Source: Actinospica acidithermotolerans (GTDB taxonomy: Bacteria; Actinomycetota; Actinomycetes; Streptomycetales; Catenulisporaceae). Taken from it: 45,107 nucleotides of DNA. Location: positions 1 through 45,107 of the forward strand of contig NZ_JAGSOH010000058.1 of NCBI RefSeq assembly GCF_018139625.1, given 5' to 3'. Below, one piece after another: positions 1 through 7,739 of this stretch. Both the position numbers and the translations under genes were made by a program. Within the stretch, counting starts at the first letter, position 1, and each line of letters begins with the position of its first letter. The notes beneath the pieces were generated by a model that was given only the letters and a program-made list of their open reading frames with translations, was not told the origin of the DNA and ran no database searches.

Positions 1-136
1 GCTCCTGCGTTCCGTAGCGGCGCTCGTCCTGCGCGGCCCAGCGGCCGGCCTGCCGGCGCGAGACGCGGTTGGAGACCGCGGTCGCCGTGCCGGCGATCGC
101 CGCGGTGCGGGCTACGCCTCTGATCAATCCGGGCAT
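1..136 (-). CDS. N-terminal part of a small actinobacterial membrane-type protein (SHOCT-like family), cut by window edge
   Basis: Reading leftwards from ATG at 136 the product begins MPGLIRGVARTAAIAGTATA and continues with SNRVSRRQAGRWAAQDERRY before the window ends. This start (a short hydrophobic Ala/Gly/Thr stretch followed by a basic, Gln-rich stretch) is characteristic of small actinobacterial proteins that usually carry a C-terminal SHOCT helix pair; that C-terminus is outside the window. It is the third gene of a minus-strand operon after the GH15 enzyme and the DUF6325 protein, 58 bp downstream of the latter. In other actinomycetes, DUF6325 and SHOCT-type genes are often neighbours, which supports the call. 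No biochemical role is known to me. Confidence 0.6.
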   Translation of the reverse strand, partial: MPGLIRGVARTAAIAGTATAVSNRVSRRQAGRWAAQDERRYGTQE

Positions 137-194
137 GATGTCCTCCAGACGGGGTCGGGGTTTGCTGTGGCGGCGGACCGAGGTCGGCGGCGGA

Positions 195-641
195 TCAGGG
201 CACGGGGGTGTCCAGCTCGTCGAGCACCCGGAGGAACTCCTGCACCGGGATCCGGCCGCCCGCGACGAGCCGGGCGCCGTTGCGGCGCAGCGTCGTGGCC
301 AGCGGGGCGGCCCAGACGTTCTCGTAGATGAGGATGGCCGCGCAGTCGCCGGGCTCGAGGTCCGCGCCGGCCTCGTCGAGGTCCTCGGTGCCCAGCAGGC
401 CGGAGGAGGCGCCCTCGAACACGGCCAGGTCGAACTCGCCGTCGCCGTCGAGGTCGCCGATCAGCACCTTGACCAGGCTGCCGTCCGCCTGCTTGATCTC
501 GAAGGCCAGGTCGAGGATCCGGATGATGCCCCGGTCCACCAGGTCGACGAGGTGCGCGAAGCCCTCGCCGGTGACCTTGCCGCCGGGAAAGGCGATGACG
601 AGGTAGTCGATGGGGCCCATTTCGTTGAGTTCGGTGATCAT
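195..641 (-). CDS. DUF6325 family protein
   Basis: 148-aa acidic soluble protein beginning MITELNEMGPIDYLVIAFPG. The MGPIDYLVIAFPG start, the DLAFEIKQADGSLVKVLIGD stretch and the later ILIYENVWAAPLA segment match the DUF6325 pattern (alternating short beta strands and acidic loops, no catalytic motif evident). The start is decided by GGAGG seven bases upstream and by the four-base ATGA overlap (638-641) with the stop of the GH15 gene, which implies translational coupling. The family is of unknown function and is frequently found next to small SHOCT or hydrophobic proteins, as here. Confidence 0.85.
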   Translation of the reverse strand: MITELNEMGPIDYLVIAFPGGKVTGEGFAHLVDLVDRGIIRILDLAFEIKQADGSLVKVLIGDLDGDGEFDLAVFEGASSGLLGTEDLDEAGADLEPGDCAAILIYENVWAAPLATTLRRNGARLVAGGRIPVQEFLRVLDELDTPVP

Positions 642-2485
642 GTCGCTCCTCCGGTGAATCGCTGCTCGGAACGGTCCAGCTCCTCGTCCAGGGCGAGGGC
701 GGCGGCGACGAGCGCCAGATGGGTGAACGCCTGCGGGAAGTTGCCCAGCTGCTCGCCGGACGGCCCGATCTCCTCGGCGAACAGTCCGACGTGGTTGGCG
801 TAGGTGAGCATCTTGTCGAAGGCGTAGCGGGCCTGCCGCAGCTGCCCGGCGCGGGCGAGCGCTTCGACGTAGAGGAAGCTGCACAGGTTGAACGTGCCCT
901 CGGAGCCGCGCAGGCCGTCGGGCGAGGCCTCCGGGTCGTACCGGTAGACCAGGCTGTCGCTGACCAGCTCGCCGTCCATGGCCCGCAGCGTGGAGAGCCA
1001 GTCCGGGTCGCGCGGCGAGATGAAGCCGACCTTCGGCATCAGCAGCAGCGAGGCGTCGAGCACGTGCGTCTTGTAGTGCTGCACGAACGCCTTGCGCTCG
1101 GAGTTCCAGCCGCGCCGCAGGATCTGCTCGAGGATGGCGTCCCGGACACCGGTCCAGCGCTCGAGGTCGGCCGGCCGCGCGAACTGCCGGGCGAGCCGGA
1201 TGCCGCGGTCGAAGGCGACCCAGGTCATCAGCCTGCTGTAGGTGAAGTCCTGCCGGCCGCCGCGGGTCTCCCAGATGCCCTCGTCCGGCCGGTCCCAGTG
1301 GTCGGTGAGCCAGTCGAGCAGCCCGGCGAACACCCGCCAGCCGCGGATGCCGCCGATGTCCCCGGACTGCGCCAGGGCGTAGGCGGCCTCGCCGTAGATG
1401 TCGAGCTGGATCTGGTCGGCCGCCGCGTTGCCGGCCCGCACCGGGGCGGACTTCCGGTAGCCCTCGAAGTGCTCGAGGACCTCCTCGGACAGCTGCGGGC
1501 TGCCGTCGATCCGGTACATGATCTGCAGCGGCTCGCCCGAGGCGGTGCCGCCGGCCTCCAGCCGGTCGCGCAGCCAGCGGCGGAACGCGAACGCCTCCTC
1601 CTCGAATCCGAGGTCGATCAGCGCGCCGACCGAGAGCGAGCCGTCACGCACCCAGGTGAACCGGTAGTCCCAGTTGCGCTCGCCGCCGATCTGCTCGGGC
1701 AGGCCCATCGTGGCCGCGGCGATCGGCGCGCCGCTCGGATGGTATGTCAGAAGCTTGAGGGTGATGGCGGACCGGTTGACCGCGTCGTGCCAGCGGCCGC
1801 GGTAGCTGGAGCGGCGCAGCCAGGAGTGCCAGAAGTCGTTGCAGGCGTCGAGCGAGGCGACGATCGTCTCCACCGGCGCGGGCGGCTCCGGCGCCTGTCC
1901 GGGAGCGTCGCTGGTGAGCACGAGGGCCGCCGTCTGCCCGGCGCCGAGGGTGACCCGCGCGGTGACGTCGTGCCCGTCCGCGCGCAGCATGATCGGGTGG
2001 GTGGCCTGCACGTGCAGGTCGATGTCGGGCCCTGAGAAGACCGCGGTGCCGTCGTCGGCGAACCTCAGCGTGTGCGTCGCGCGCCCGTAGTCGAAGCGCG
2101 GGCGGCAGACGAACTCGAAGGGCATCGAGCCGCGCACCACGCGCAGGCCGCGGATCAGCCGGTGCCGGCTGGACGGGATCGGGGAGGTGTCCGGCTCCAT
2201 GAAGTCGATGACCTCGCCGACCCCGGTCGGGCACATGAAGCGGGTGATCAGCACGGCCGTGTCCGGCAGGTAGAGCTGGCGGACGGTGCAGTCCGGCAGG
2301 CCGTCCATGTCGGCGGCGAGCTTGCAGTGGCCGCCGCGCTCGCTGTCCAGCAGCGAGGCGAACACGCTCGGCGAGTCGAAGCGCGGCGTGCACCACCAGT
2401 CGAGCGTCCCGTCGGCGGCCACGAGTGCGGCGGTCTGCAGATCGCCGACGATCCCGTGGTCCGCGATCATCGGGTAATCGTTCAT
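638..2485 (-). CDS. Glycoside hydrolase family 15 protein (trehalase/glucoamylase type)
   Basis: 615-aa cytoplasmic enzyme. The N-terminal domain opens with YPMIADHGIVGDLQTAALV and has the DGTLDWWCTPRFDSPSVFA stretch seen in bacterial GH15 trehalases and glucoamylases. The (alpha/alpha)6 catalytic barrel carries RNWDYRFTWVRDGSLSV. The likely general acid is in QLDIYGEAAYAL (about residue 365) and the general base in SEGTFNLCSFLYVEALARAG (about residue 530). Known members hydrolyse alpha-1,1 (trehalose, as in mycobacteria) or alpha-1,4/1,6 glucosidic bonds with inversion; sequence alone does not separate these. There is no signal peptide. GTG at 2491 is also in frame, but ATG at 2485 has GGAG five bases upstream. 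The gene leads an operon with DUF6325 (four-base overlap). Confidence 0.9.
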   Translation of the reverse strand: MNDYPMIADHGIVGDLQTAALVAADGTLDWWCTPRFDSPSVFASLLDSERGGHCKLAADMDGLPDCTVRQLYLPDTAVLITRFMCPTGVGEVIDFMEPDTSPIPSSRHRLIRGLRVVRGSMPFEFVCRPRFDYGRATHTLRFADDGTAVFSGPDIDLHVQATHPIMLRADGHDVTARVTLGAGQTAALVLTSDAPGQAPEPPAPVETIVASLDACNDFWHSWLRRSSYRGRWHDAVNRSAITLKLLTYHPSGAPIAAATMGLPEQIGGERNWDYRFTWVRDGSLSVGALIDLGFEEEAFAFRRWLRDRLEAGGTASGEPLQIMYRIDGSPQLSEEVLEHFEGYRKSAPVRAGNAAADQIQLDIYGEAAYALAQSGDIGGIRGWRVFAGLLDWLTDHWDRPDEGIWETRGGRQDFTYSRLMTWVAFDRGIRLARQFARPADLERWTGVRDAILEQILRRGWNSERKAFVQHYKTHVLDASLLLMPKVGFISPRDPDWLSTLRAMDGELVSDSLVYRYDPEASPDGLRGSEGTFNLCSFLYVEALARAGQLRQARYAFDKMLTYANHVGLFAEEIGPSGEQLGNFPQAFTHLALVAAALALDEELDRSEQRFTGGAT

Positions 2486-2626
2486 CTCCACTCCGTTCGC
2501 CGTGTGCGGTCTTAGGGCCGAACGTAACCCCGCCGCGTCCGCCCGAGATCACCCTCCGTGGGTGACCCGGCGCCCGGAGCCGGGCGGGAGGGTTGAGGGA
2601 GGCGGTCGGAGGAGGGAGCAAGGCCC

Positions 2627-4018
2627 ATGGCGGTTCAGACACCCGCGACCGCGCAGCAGCCAGCGAGGCTCGCGCGCGGCGTCCTCGGCCCCCTCGCGCT
2701 CGCGCAGTTCATCTGCAGCTTCGCGGGTTCGAACATGAACGTGATGATCAACGACATGAGTAAGGACCTGAATACCACGGTCCACGGCATCCAGGTCGCG
2801 ATCACGACCTTCCTGCTCGTGATGGCGGCGCTGATGATCCCGGGCGGCAAGCTGACCGACCGCTACGGCCGCAAGCGCTGCTTCCTGGTCGGCCTCGCCG
2901 TGTACGGGGTCGGCGCCGTGCTGAGCGCGGCGGCCCCCGGCCTCGGCGTGCTCATCCTCGGCAACTCGATCCTCGAGGGCGTCGGCACGGCGCTGCTCAT
3001 CCCGCCCGTCTACATCCTGACGACGATGCTGTTCACCGACCTGACAGCCCGGGCCCGCGCGTTCGGCATCATCATGGCGATGGGCGGCCTGGGCGCGGCG
3101 GCCGGTCCGCTGATCGGCGGCCTGATCACCACGGCGATCAGCTGGCGGGCCGCCTTCGGCTTCCAGGCGCTGGTCATCATCGTGATCATCCTGCTGAGCC
3201 TGCGGATCAAGGACCCGGTGCCGCCCGACCCGCACCACGCCTTCGACGTCCAGGGCGCCGTGCTCTCGGCGGTCGGCCTGGTGCTGGTCGTCATGGGCAT
3301 CCTTGCCGCGAGCACCAACCTGTGGCTGACCCTCGGCCTGATCGCCGGCGGCGTGCTCGTGCTGGCCTGGTTCAGGTTCTGGGTGCGCAAGCTGGAACGG
3401 ACCGGCCGGGAGCCGCTGATCTCCAGCTCGATCTTCCGGGTGCGCGCGTCCAACCTCGGCCTGGTGACGCAGAACTTCCAGTGGCTGGTGCTGATGGGCA
3501 CCTCCTTCACCGTCGCCACATATCTCCAGGTCGTGCGGCACTACGACGCCATCCAGACCGGCGTCATCTTCACCGCGGCCACGATCGGCCTGCTGGCGTC
3601 CTCGCTGCGCTCCGAGCCGCTGTCGAAACACTTCAAGCAGCGCACCCTGATCATGGCCGGGTTCATCGGCACGGCGGCCGGGATCGGCGTGCTGATCGGC
3701 ATGGTGAAGGGCTATCCCGGTCCGTGGGCGTTCGCGCCGGGGCTGCTGCTGATCGGCCTCGGGATCGGACTGATGCTGACGCCGTCGGTCAACATCGTGC
3801 AGTCCGCCTTCCCCGAGGCGCGCCAGGGTGAGATATCCGGCGTCTCCCGCAGCATCTCCAACCTCGGATCATCCTTCGGCACCGCTATCGCCGGCACCAT
3901 CCTGGTGGCCGACCTCACCCGCAGCGCGTACGGCGCGGCGATGATCGTGCTGGCGGTCATCGCGCTGGCCGGCCTCGTGGTCGCGGCGCGCCTGCCCGAG
4001 GGGGACCAGCGCACATGA
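2627..4018 (+). CDS. MFS transporter, DHA2 (EmrB/QacA-like) drug exporter
   Basis: 463-aa integral membrane protein, somewhat short for the 14-helix DHA2 group. Motif A is GGKLTDRYGRKR after the second helix; the antiporter-type motif C is GGLGAAAGPLIGGLI in helix 5. The N-terminus SNMNVMINDMSKDLNTTVHG corresponds to the D1 region that normally reads LDxTIVNVALP, here replaced by MNVMIND, an unusual variant. Such proteins export hydrophobic compounds in exchange for protons. The start ATG is preceded by a purine-rich GGAGGAGGGAG tract. Transcription is divergent from the GH15 operon. The gene ends in an ATGA overlap with the next small ORF, so the two proteins are probably made together. Confidence 0.88.
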   Translation: MAVQTPATAQQPARLARGVLGPLALAQFICSFAGSNMNVMINDMSKDLNTTVHGIQVAITTFLLVMAALMIPGGKLTDRYGRKRCFLVGLAVYGVGAVLSAAAPGLGVLILGNSILEGVGTALLIPPVYILTTMLFTDLTARARAFGIIMAMGGLGAAAGPLIGGLITTAISWRAAFGFQALVIIVIILLSLRIKDPVPPDPHHAFDVQGAVLSAVGLVLVVMGILAASTNLWLTLGLIAGGVLVLAWFRFWVRKLERTGREPLISSSIFRVRASNLGLVTQNFQWLVLMGTSFTVATYLQVVRHYDAIQTGVIFTAATIGLLASSLRSEPLSKHFKQRTLIMAGFIGTAAGIGVLIGMVKGYPGPWAFAPGLLLIGLGIGLMLTPSVNIVQSAFPEARQGEISGVSRSISNLGSSFGTAIAGTILVADLTRSAYGAAMIVLAVIALAGLVVAARLPEGDQRT

Positions 4019-4233
4019 CTCCCTATGAGTTCCGCATCGACGGACTGCTGGCCGAGTCGATCCTCTACGAGGCCTTCCCCGAACTGGACGGCATCTTCGT
4101 GGCGAACCAGACCATCCTGTTCGGCGAGATCACCGACGACGCGCATCTCTACGGGCTGCTTGCCCGCTTCCAGGCGCTCGGGCTGCGGGTGACCGAGCTG
4201 CGCCGGCTCCCCGACCACCCGCGCGTCAGCTGA
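4015..4233 (+). CDS. Small conserved hypothetical protein coupled to the MFS exporter
   Basis: 72-aa acidic protein, MTPYEFRIDGLLAESILYEA at the start, then AFPELDG, TILFGEITDDAHLYGLLARF and a terminal RVTELRRLPDHPR. It has no membrane segment and no motif I can assign. The pattern (a beta strand, a TxLxGxxxDxAxLxGLLxRF helix, a final LRVxExR strand) recalls a compact ferredoxin-like alpha/beta fold of small actinobacterial proteins of about this length. Its ATG overlaps the exporter stop by four bases, which argues that it is real and co-translated. It may act with or regulate the transporter; this is inference from coupling only. Confidence 0.75.
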   Translation: MTPYEFRIDGLLAESILYEAFPELDGIFVANQTILFGEITDDAHLYGLLARFQALGLRVTELRRLPDHPRVS

Positions 4234-4254
4234 CGCCCACTCGCATCGGTCGAC

Positions 4255-4288
4255 GCCGACTGAAGCAGTCTTTCAAGCCGACTGAAGC
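4255..4288. repeat. 12-bp direct repeat in convergent intergenic space
   Basis: GCCGACTGAAGC occurs at 4255-4266 and again at 4277-4288, a period of 22 bp. Just before it lies a perfect 14-bp palindrome, GCGTCAGCTGACGC at 4223-4236, which contains the stop codon of the 72-aa ORF. The minus-strand reading of the first copy contains TCGGCGTC followed by CCGA, resembling the repeat unit of the array at 13621-13800. Confidence 0.7.
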
Positions 4289-4294
4289 GGGCCT

Positions 4295-4351
4295 TTAAAT
4301 CAGTTTCATCTCACTAAATCAGTTTCATCTCACTAAATCAGTTTCATCTCA
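4295..4351. repeat. 19-bp tandem triplication of the 3' end of the LuxR-family gene
   Basis: Three head-to-tail copies of CTAAATCAGTTTCATCTCA occupy 4295-4313 (first base T instead of C), 4314-4332 and 4333-4351. The right-most copy encodes the last residues and the stop codon of the minus-strand regulator (EMKLI then TAG); the other two are exact or near-exact duplicates lying downstream of that stop. Because the period is not a multiple of three they do not extend the protein. The sequence is AT-rich compared with its surroundings. Confidence 0.95.
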
Positions 4352-6996
4352 CGCGCCCGCCGGACGGCCTCGCCCCGGCGGCTCGCGCCCAGCTTGCGGT
4401 TGATGTTCTTCAGGTGCGTCTTGACCGTGTTGACCGACACGAACAGGTCGGCCGCGATCTCGTCGGTGGACATCAGCTCGGCGGCTCGCTTCAGCACCTC
4501 GCACTCGCGCTCGCTCAGCGGCTCGACCAGCGCCGCGGGCCCCGACGCGGAGTCCGGCAGTTCCAGGATGTCGAAGCGCTGACGCAGGTCCGAGGGCAGC
4601 CAGCGGTAGGGCCGGGTGAGCGCGGGGTCGGCGCGGAGCATGCTGCGCAGCCAGGGCGAGGCGAGCCGGTAAGGCAACCGCAGCCGCTCGCCGTCCGAGG
4701 CGGCCAGCGCACGCTGGACCAGCCGCCGGGCGGCGGCAGACCTGCCGAGCAGATCGACGGCCTGGGCGCGGGTCAGCAACTCCTGCACGTAGACCTCCGA
4801 AGCGGGTGCGAGGGGCGGCGACTCGAATCCGTCCAGCGCCTTCAAGGCGATCTCCGGCTCGCCGAGGGCCAGCCGGGCGCGGGCCGAGGCGACGGCCGTC
4901 TCCGGAGCGCGGGCGTCCGCGTCATCGAGGACTGCGACCGCCTCCTCCAGGTTGCCGTCCGCGAGGTACGCGGCGGAAGCGGTGGCCGCCAGCCGGTCCG
5001 CGAGCCACGGCGAGCGGCGAGCGGGGGACGTCCACTGGGCCTCGCGCAGCGTCTCCAGCGCCGCCTTCGGCTCGCCCCGGGCCAGCAGCAGCCTGGAGCG
5101 GGCGACGCGCAGCGCGCGGGCGATCATCGGGTCCTGCTGTTCGTTCATCGTGGCGTCGGCGCGGCGCAGTTCCTCGTCCGCGGCGTCCAGCTCGCCGTGG
5201 TCGATGGCCACCTCCGCGAGCACGAGCCGTCCGACGCCGGTGCGCGCTCCGGAGGCCAGCCCCGCGCGTTCGGCCTCTTCCACGGCGGCGCGGGCGTGCT
5301 CCTCGGCACGGGTCAGGCGGCCGTCGAGCACGTCGATCAGGCCGAGCTCGCCGAGGGATTCGTGCCGCAGCAGCTCCGCCCCCGGAAGCGCCGGCGACTC
5401 GGCCGCGACGGCGAGGGCGCGGCCCGCCTCGGCGAAGCGGCCGTCCCACAGCAGCGCGGCCCCGAGATCGCCCTGCAGGTGGACGGAGAGCTCGGGGTGC
5501 CCCTCGACCAGGCTGCGCGGCAGCCGGGCGCGCAGCTCGGCCGCCTCGTCGGCGGCGGCCCGCGCCTGTTCGGCGCTGCCCTGCAGCCGCGCCGCGAGCA
5601 CGCTGAGCAGCGCGCCGGTGTAGCGCAGCGCGGTGACCTCGACCCCATCGTCCTCGGGCACCGTCTCGCGCGCATCGTGCAGATGGCGTACGGCCCGATC
5701 CGGGTCGTTGTCGGCCAGAGCCAGGCACGCGCGCACGAGCTCGGGCGCGGGCCCGGCCGTCTCGGCGGGCATCTCGGCGAACAGCGCGTTCAGCCGCGTG
5801 CTCTCGCGTCCGCCGAGCAGCCGCCCGATCGCCAGGCTGCGCACCAGCAGCGTGGCGGCGAACTCCCAGTCGCCGGCCTCGGCCGCGTGCGGCAGCGCCG
5901 CGACCACCTGCCCGTGCGAGCCGAGCCAGCGGGCCGCCCGCGCGTGCAGGCTGCGCCCGAGCTCGGGATGGCGCGCGCGCAGCCGGACGCGCAGGATCTC
6001 GGCGAGCAGCGGGTGGTAGCGGTACCAGCCGTGCCCGATCGGGCTGACGAAGGCGTTGGCGCGGTGCAGGTCGGCGAGGATCCCCGCGCCGTCCCGGCGC
6101 CCGGTGAGCGTGTCCGCGAGGTCCGGGTGGACCTGGTCGAGCAGGCAGGTGCGCAGCAGCAGGTCCCGCGTCTCGCCGGGCTGCACGTCGAAGACCTCGT
6201 TGATCAGGAACTCCGCGACGGTCTCGTGTTCGTTCTCGAACTCGCTCAGGCACGCCTCGGCGTCCGGTGCCTGCTGGGCGGCCAGCGCGGCGAGCCGCAG
6301 CCCCGCGGCCCAGCCGCCGATCCGCTCGTTGAGCGCGTGCACCGCCTCAGCGCGGATGCCGAGTCCGTGCACGCCGAAGAGCTCGATCGCCTCCTGCGGC
6401 GAGAATGCGAGGTCGGCGGCCCGCACCTCGGCCAGATCGCCGGCGGCGCGGTAGCGGTGCAGCGGAAGCAGCGGCTCGCGGCGACCGACGAGCACCAGCC
6501 GCAGACCGGGAGTGGCGTGCTTGAGCAGCTCGTGCAGCTCGGCGGCGATCGTCGGGCTGCCGATCCGGTCGAACTCGTCCAGCACGAGCGCGACGGGACG
6601 TTCGAGGTCGTGCAGGTGCGCCGCGAGCCGCGCGAGCATCGCGGGGTCGACGTGCGACGCGTCGGCCGGCGCCCGCATGTCCTCGGACAGCGGGACGCCG
6701 TGGTGCCGCAGCGCCTCGAGCACGTAGGCCCAGAAGACGCCCGGCGCGTTGTCCGTCGCCTCCACCGTCAGCCAGGCGGCGTCGCCGCTCCCGCGGCTGG
6801 TGCGGAACCATTGCGCGACCAGCAGCGTCTTGCCCGCTCCGGCCGGGCCGTTGACCAGGATCAGCGGGCCGCGCGAACCCTCCGTGAGGCGCCGCACGAG
6901 GTGCCCGCGCTTCACATAGTTCGCCGGCAGCACAGGTACGGCGAATCGGGCGACCATGATCGGGTCGCCGTTCGGGGTGCCTGCTCTACGAGACAT
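4333..6996 (-). CDS. LuxR-family transcriptional regulator of the large ATP-binding (LAL/MalT-like) type
   Basis: 887-aa regulator. The N-terminal STAND-type ATPase has Walker A GPAGAGKT (K56) and Walker B VALVLDE (D140, E141). A long helical middle region rich in Ala and Leu has the look of TPR-like repeats. The C-terminal LuxR helix-turn-helix is LSERECEVLKRAAELMSTDE followed by IAADLFVSVNTVKTHLKNIN. The length is usual for the family. Such proteins bind ATP and an inducer and activate transcription; the inducer cannot be told from sequence. The gene stands alone on the minus strand, converging on the exporter/small-protein pair. The ATG at 6996 has no strong ribosome site, and an in-frame ATG lies 14 codons inside. 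Its last codons are part of a tandem repeat. Confidence 0.92.
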   Translation of the reverse strand: MSRRAGTPNGDPIMVARFAVPVLPANYVKRGHLVRRLTEGSRGPLILVNGPAGAGKTLLVAQWFRTSRGSGDAAWLTVEATDNAPGVFWAYVLEALRHHGVPLSEDMRAPADASHVDPAMLARLAAHLHDLERPVALVLDEFDRIGSPTIAAELHELLKHATPGLRLVLVGRREPLLPLHRYRAAGDLAEVRAADLAFSPQEAIELFGVHGLGIRAEAVHALNERIGGWAAGLRLAALAAQQAPDAEACLSEFENEHETVAEFLINEVFDVQPGETRDLLLRTCLLDQVHPDLADTLTGRRDGAGILADLHRANAFVSPIGHGWYRYHPLLAEILRVRLRARHPELGRSLHARAARWLGSHGQVVAALPHAAEAGDWEFAATLLVRSLAIGRLLGGRESTRLNALFAEMPAETAGPAPELVRACLALADNDPDRAVRHLHDARETVPEDDGVEVTALRYTGALLSVLAARLQGSAEQARAAADEAAELRARLPRSLVEGHPELSVHLQGDLGAALLWDGRFAEAGRALAVAAESPALPGAELLRHESLGELGLIDVLDGRLTRAEEHARAAVEEAERAGLASGARTGVGRLVLAEVAIDHGELDAADEELRRADATMNEQQDPMIARALRVARSRLLLARGEPKAALETLREAQWTSPARRSPWLADRLAATASAAYLADGNLEEAVAVLDDADARAPETAVASARARLALGEPEIALKALDGFESPPLAPASEVYVQELLTRAQAVDLLGRSAAARRLVQRALAASDGERLRLPYRLASPWLRSMLRADPALTRPYRWLPSDLRQRFDILELPDSASGPAALVEPLSERECEVLKRAAELMSTDEIAADLFVSVNTVKTHLKNINRKLGASRRGEAVRRAREMKLI

Positions 6997-7076
6997 CGTG
7001 CCTACCGCGGGGAGTCGGAAGCTAACTCAACGCAACCACGAACAATACAATGCCTGATGAGGCTCCGCAGATCGTA

Positions 7077-7113
7077 GGGACGTTCGGCCCGGTACCCGGC
7101 CGCCGAACGTCCC
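7077..7113 (-). terminator. Hairpin downstream of the MarR gene
   Basis: Perfect 11-bp arms GGGACGTTCGG (7077-7087) and CCGAACGTCCC (7103-7113) enclose a 15-base loop. The hairpin starts about 20 bases after the MarR stop codon and lies before the start of the LAL regulator transcribed in the same direction, so it probably separates the two transcription units. No U-run follows, as is usual in high-GC actinomycetes. Confidence 0.7.
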
Positions 7114-7132
7114 GCCGTGACCGCCGAACGCA

Positions 7133-7657
7133 TCACCATGCTCCGGCTATAGGCCCGCGATCGTTTCCGGGGGACGGCGCGGCCGGCTCGCCGCCGGAGG
7201 TCCGCGCGGCGGCGCCGACGGCGGCGGTCACGCGGTCCAGCAGCGTCAGCGCCCGCGCCAGCAGACGCCGCTCGTCCGCGTCGAGCGTCGCGTCGAGGGC
7301 TTCCGCGAGCAGACGGACGCGATCTCCGCGGTCCGCGTCGATCGCGCTCCTGCCCTCCGGCGTCAGATCGAGGAGTTTCTTTCTCGCGTCGGACGGGTCG
7401 GGCCGGGTGGCGACCAGGCCCGCGTCGATCAGCTCCTTCACCGTCGCGGCCATGGTCTGGTGACGCACCTGCCGGCCGGCGGCCAGGTCGGCGGTGGTCA
7501 TCGCGCCGCGCCGGTCGAGCACGTCCAGCACCGACGCCGGGATGGGGCCGAGCCGGTCCGCCACGCGCGCCGCCCGCACCAGATCGCTCACCGAGGAACG
7601 GAGGTCCGCGGCGAGGCGGGCGGAGTCCGGCGACGGGCCGGCGGAGGCGGAGTTCAT
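7133..7657 (-). CDS. MarR-family transcriptional regulator
   Basis: 174-aa protein. The winged helix-turn-helix is PASVLDVLDRRGAMTTADLA, VRHQTMAATVKELIDAGLVA and a wing containing RPDPSDARKKLLDLTPEG; the D-x-R-[KR]-K/L wing signature is typical of MarR. Flanking helices for dimerisation are at both ends. The ATG at 7657 was chosen because upstream codons run through the regulatory region and the divergent gene. It is divergent from a metallo-beta-lactamase-fold hydrolase with 82 bp between the starts, which contain two copies of an 8-bp palindrome. It probably represses itself and the hydrolase. Confidence 0.88.
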   Translation of the reverse strand: MNSASAGPSPDSARLAADLRSSVSDLVRAARVADRLGPIPASVLDVLDRRGAMTTADLAAGRQVRHQTMAATVKELIDAGLVATRPDPSDARKKLLDLTPEGRSAIDADRGDRVRLLAEALDATLDADERRLLARALTLLDRVTAAVGAAARTSGGEPAAPSPGNDRGPIAGAW

Positions 7658-7688
7658 GCCCTGAAGACTAACAGCTACACAGGCCATC

Positions 7689-7710
7689 CTGTACAGTTTC
7701 ACCTGTACAG
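7689..7710. promoter_or_regulatory. Paired CTGTACAG palindromes, likely MarR operator
   Basis: The 8-bp palindrome CTGTACAG occurs at 7689-7696 and 7703-7710 with centres 14 bp apart, followed by a partial third copy (GCTGTAGG) at 7715-7722. The pair sits in the 82-bp space between the divergent MarR and hydrolase starts. The spacing and symmetry fit a dimeric regulator controlling both promoters; binding is inferred. Confidence 0.65.
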
Positions 7711-7739
7711 TTGAGCTGTAGGAAAACCGGGAGCCCAGC

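Noticed and set aside
4414-7077. An 887-codon plus-strand ORF opposite the LAL regulator, and other long antisense ORFs (for example 10878-12185, 28686-29873)
   Set aside because: They are antisense to strong family matches, are rich in Arg, Gly, Pro and Ala with no domain, and arise because stop codons are rare in the complement of high-GC genes.
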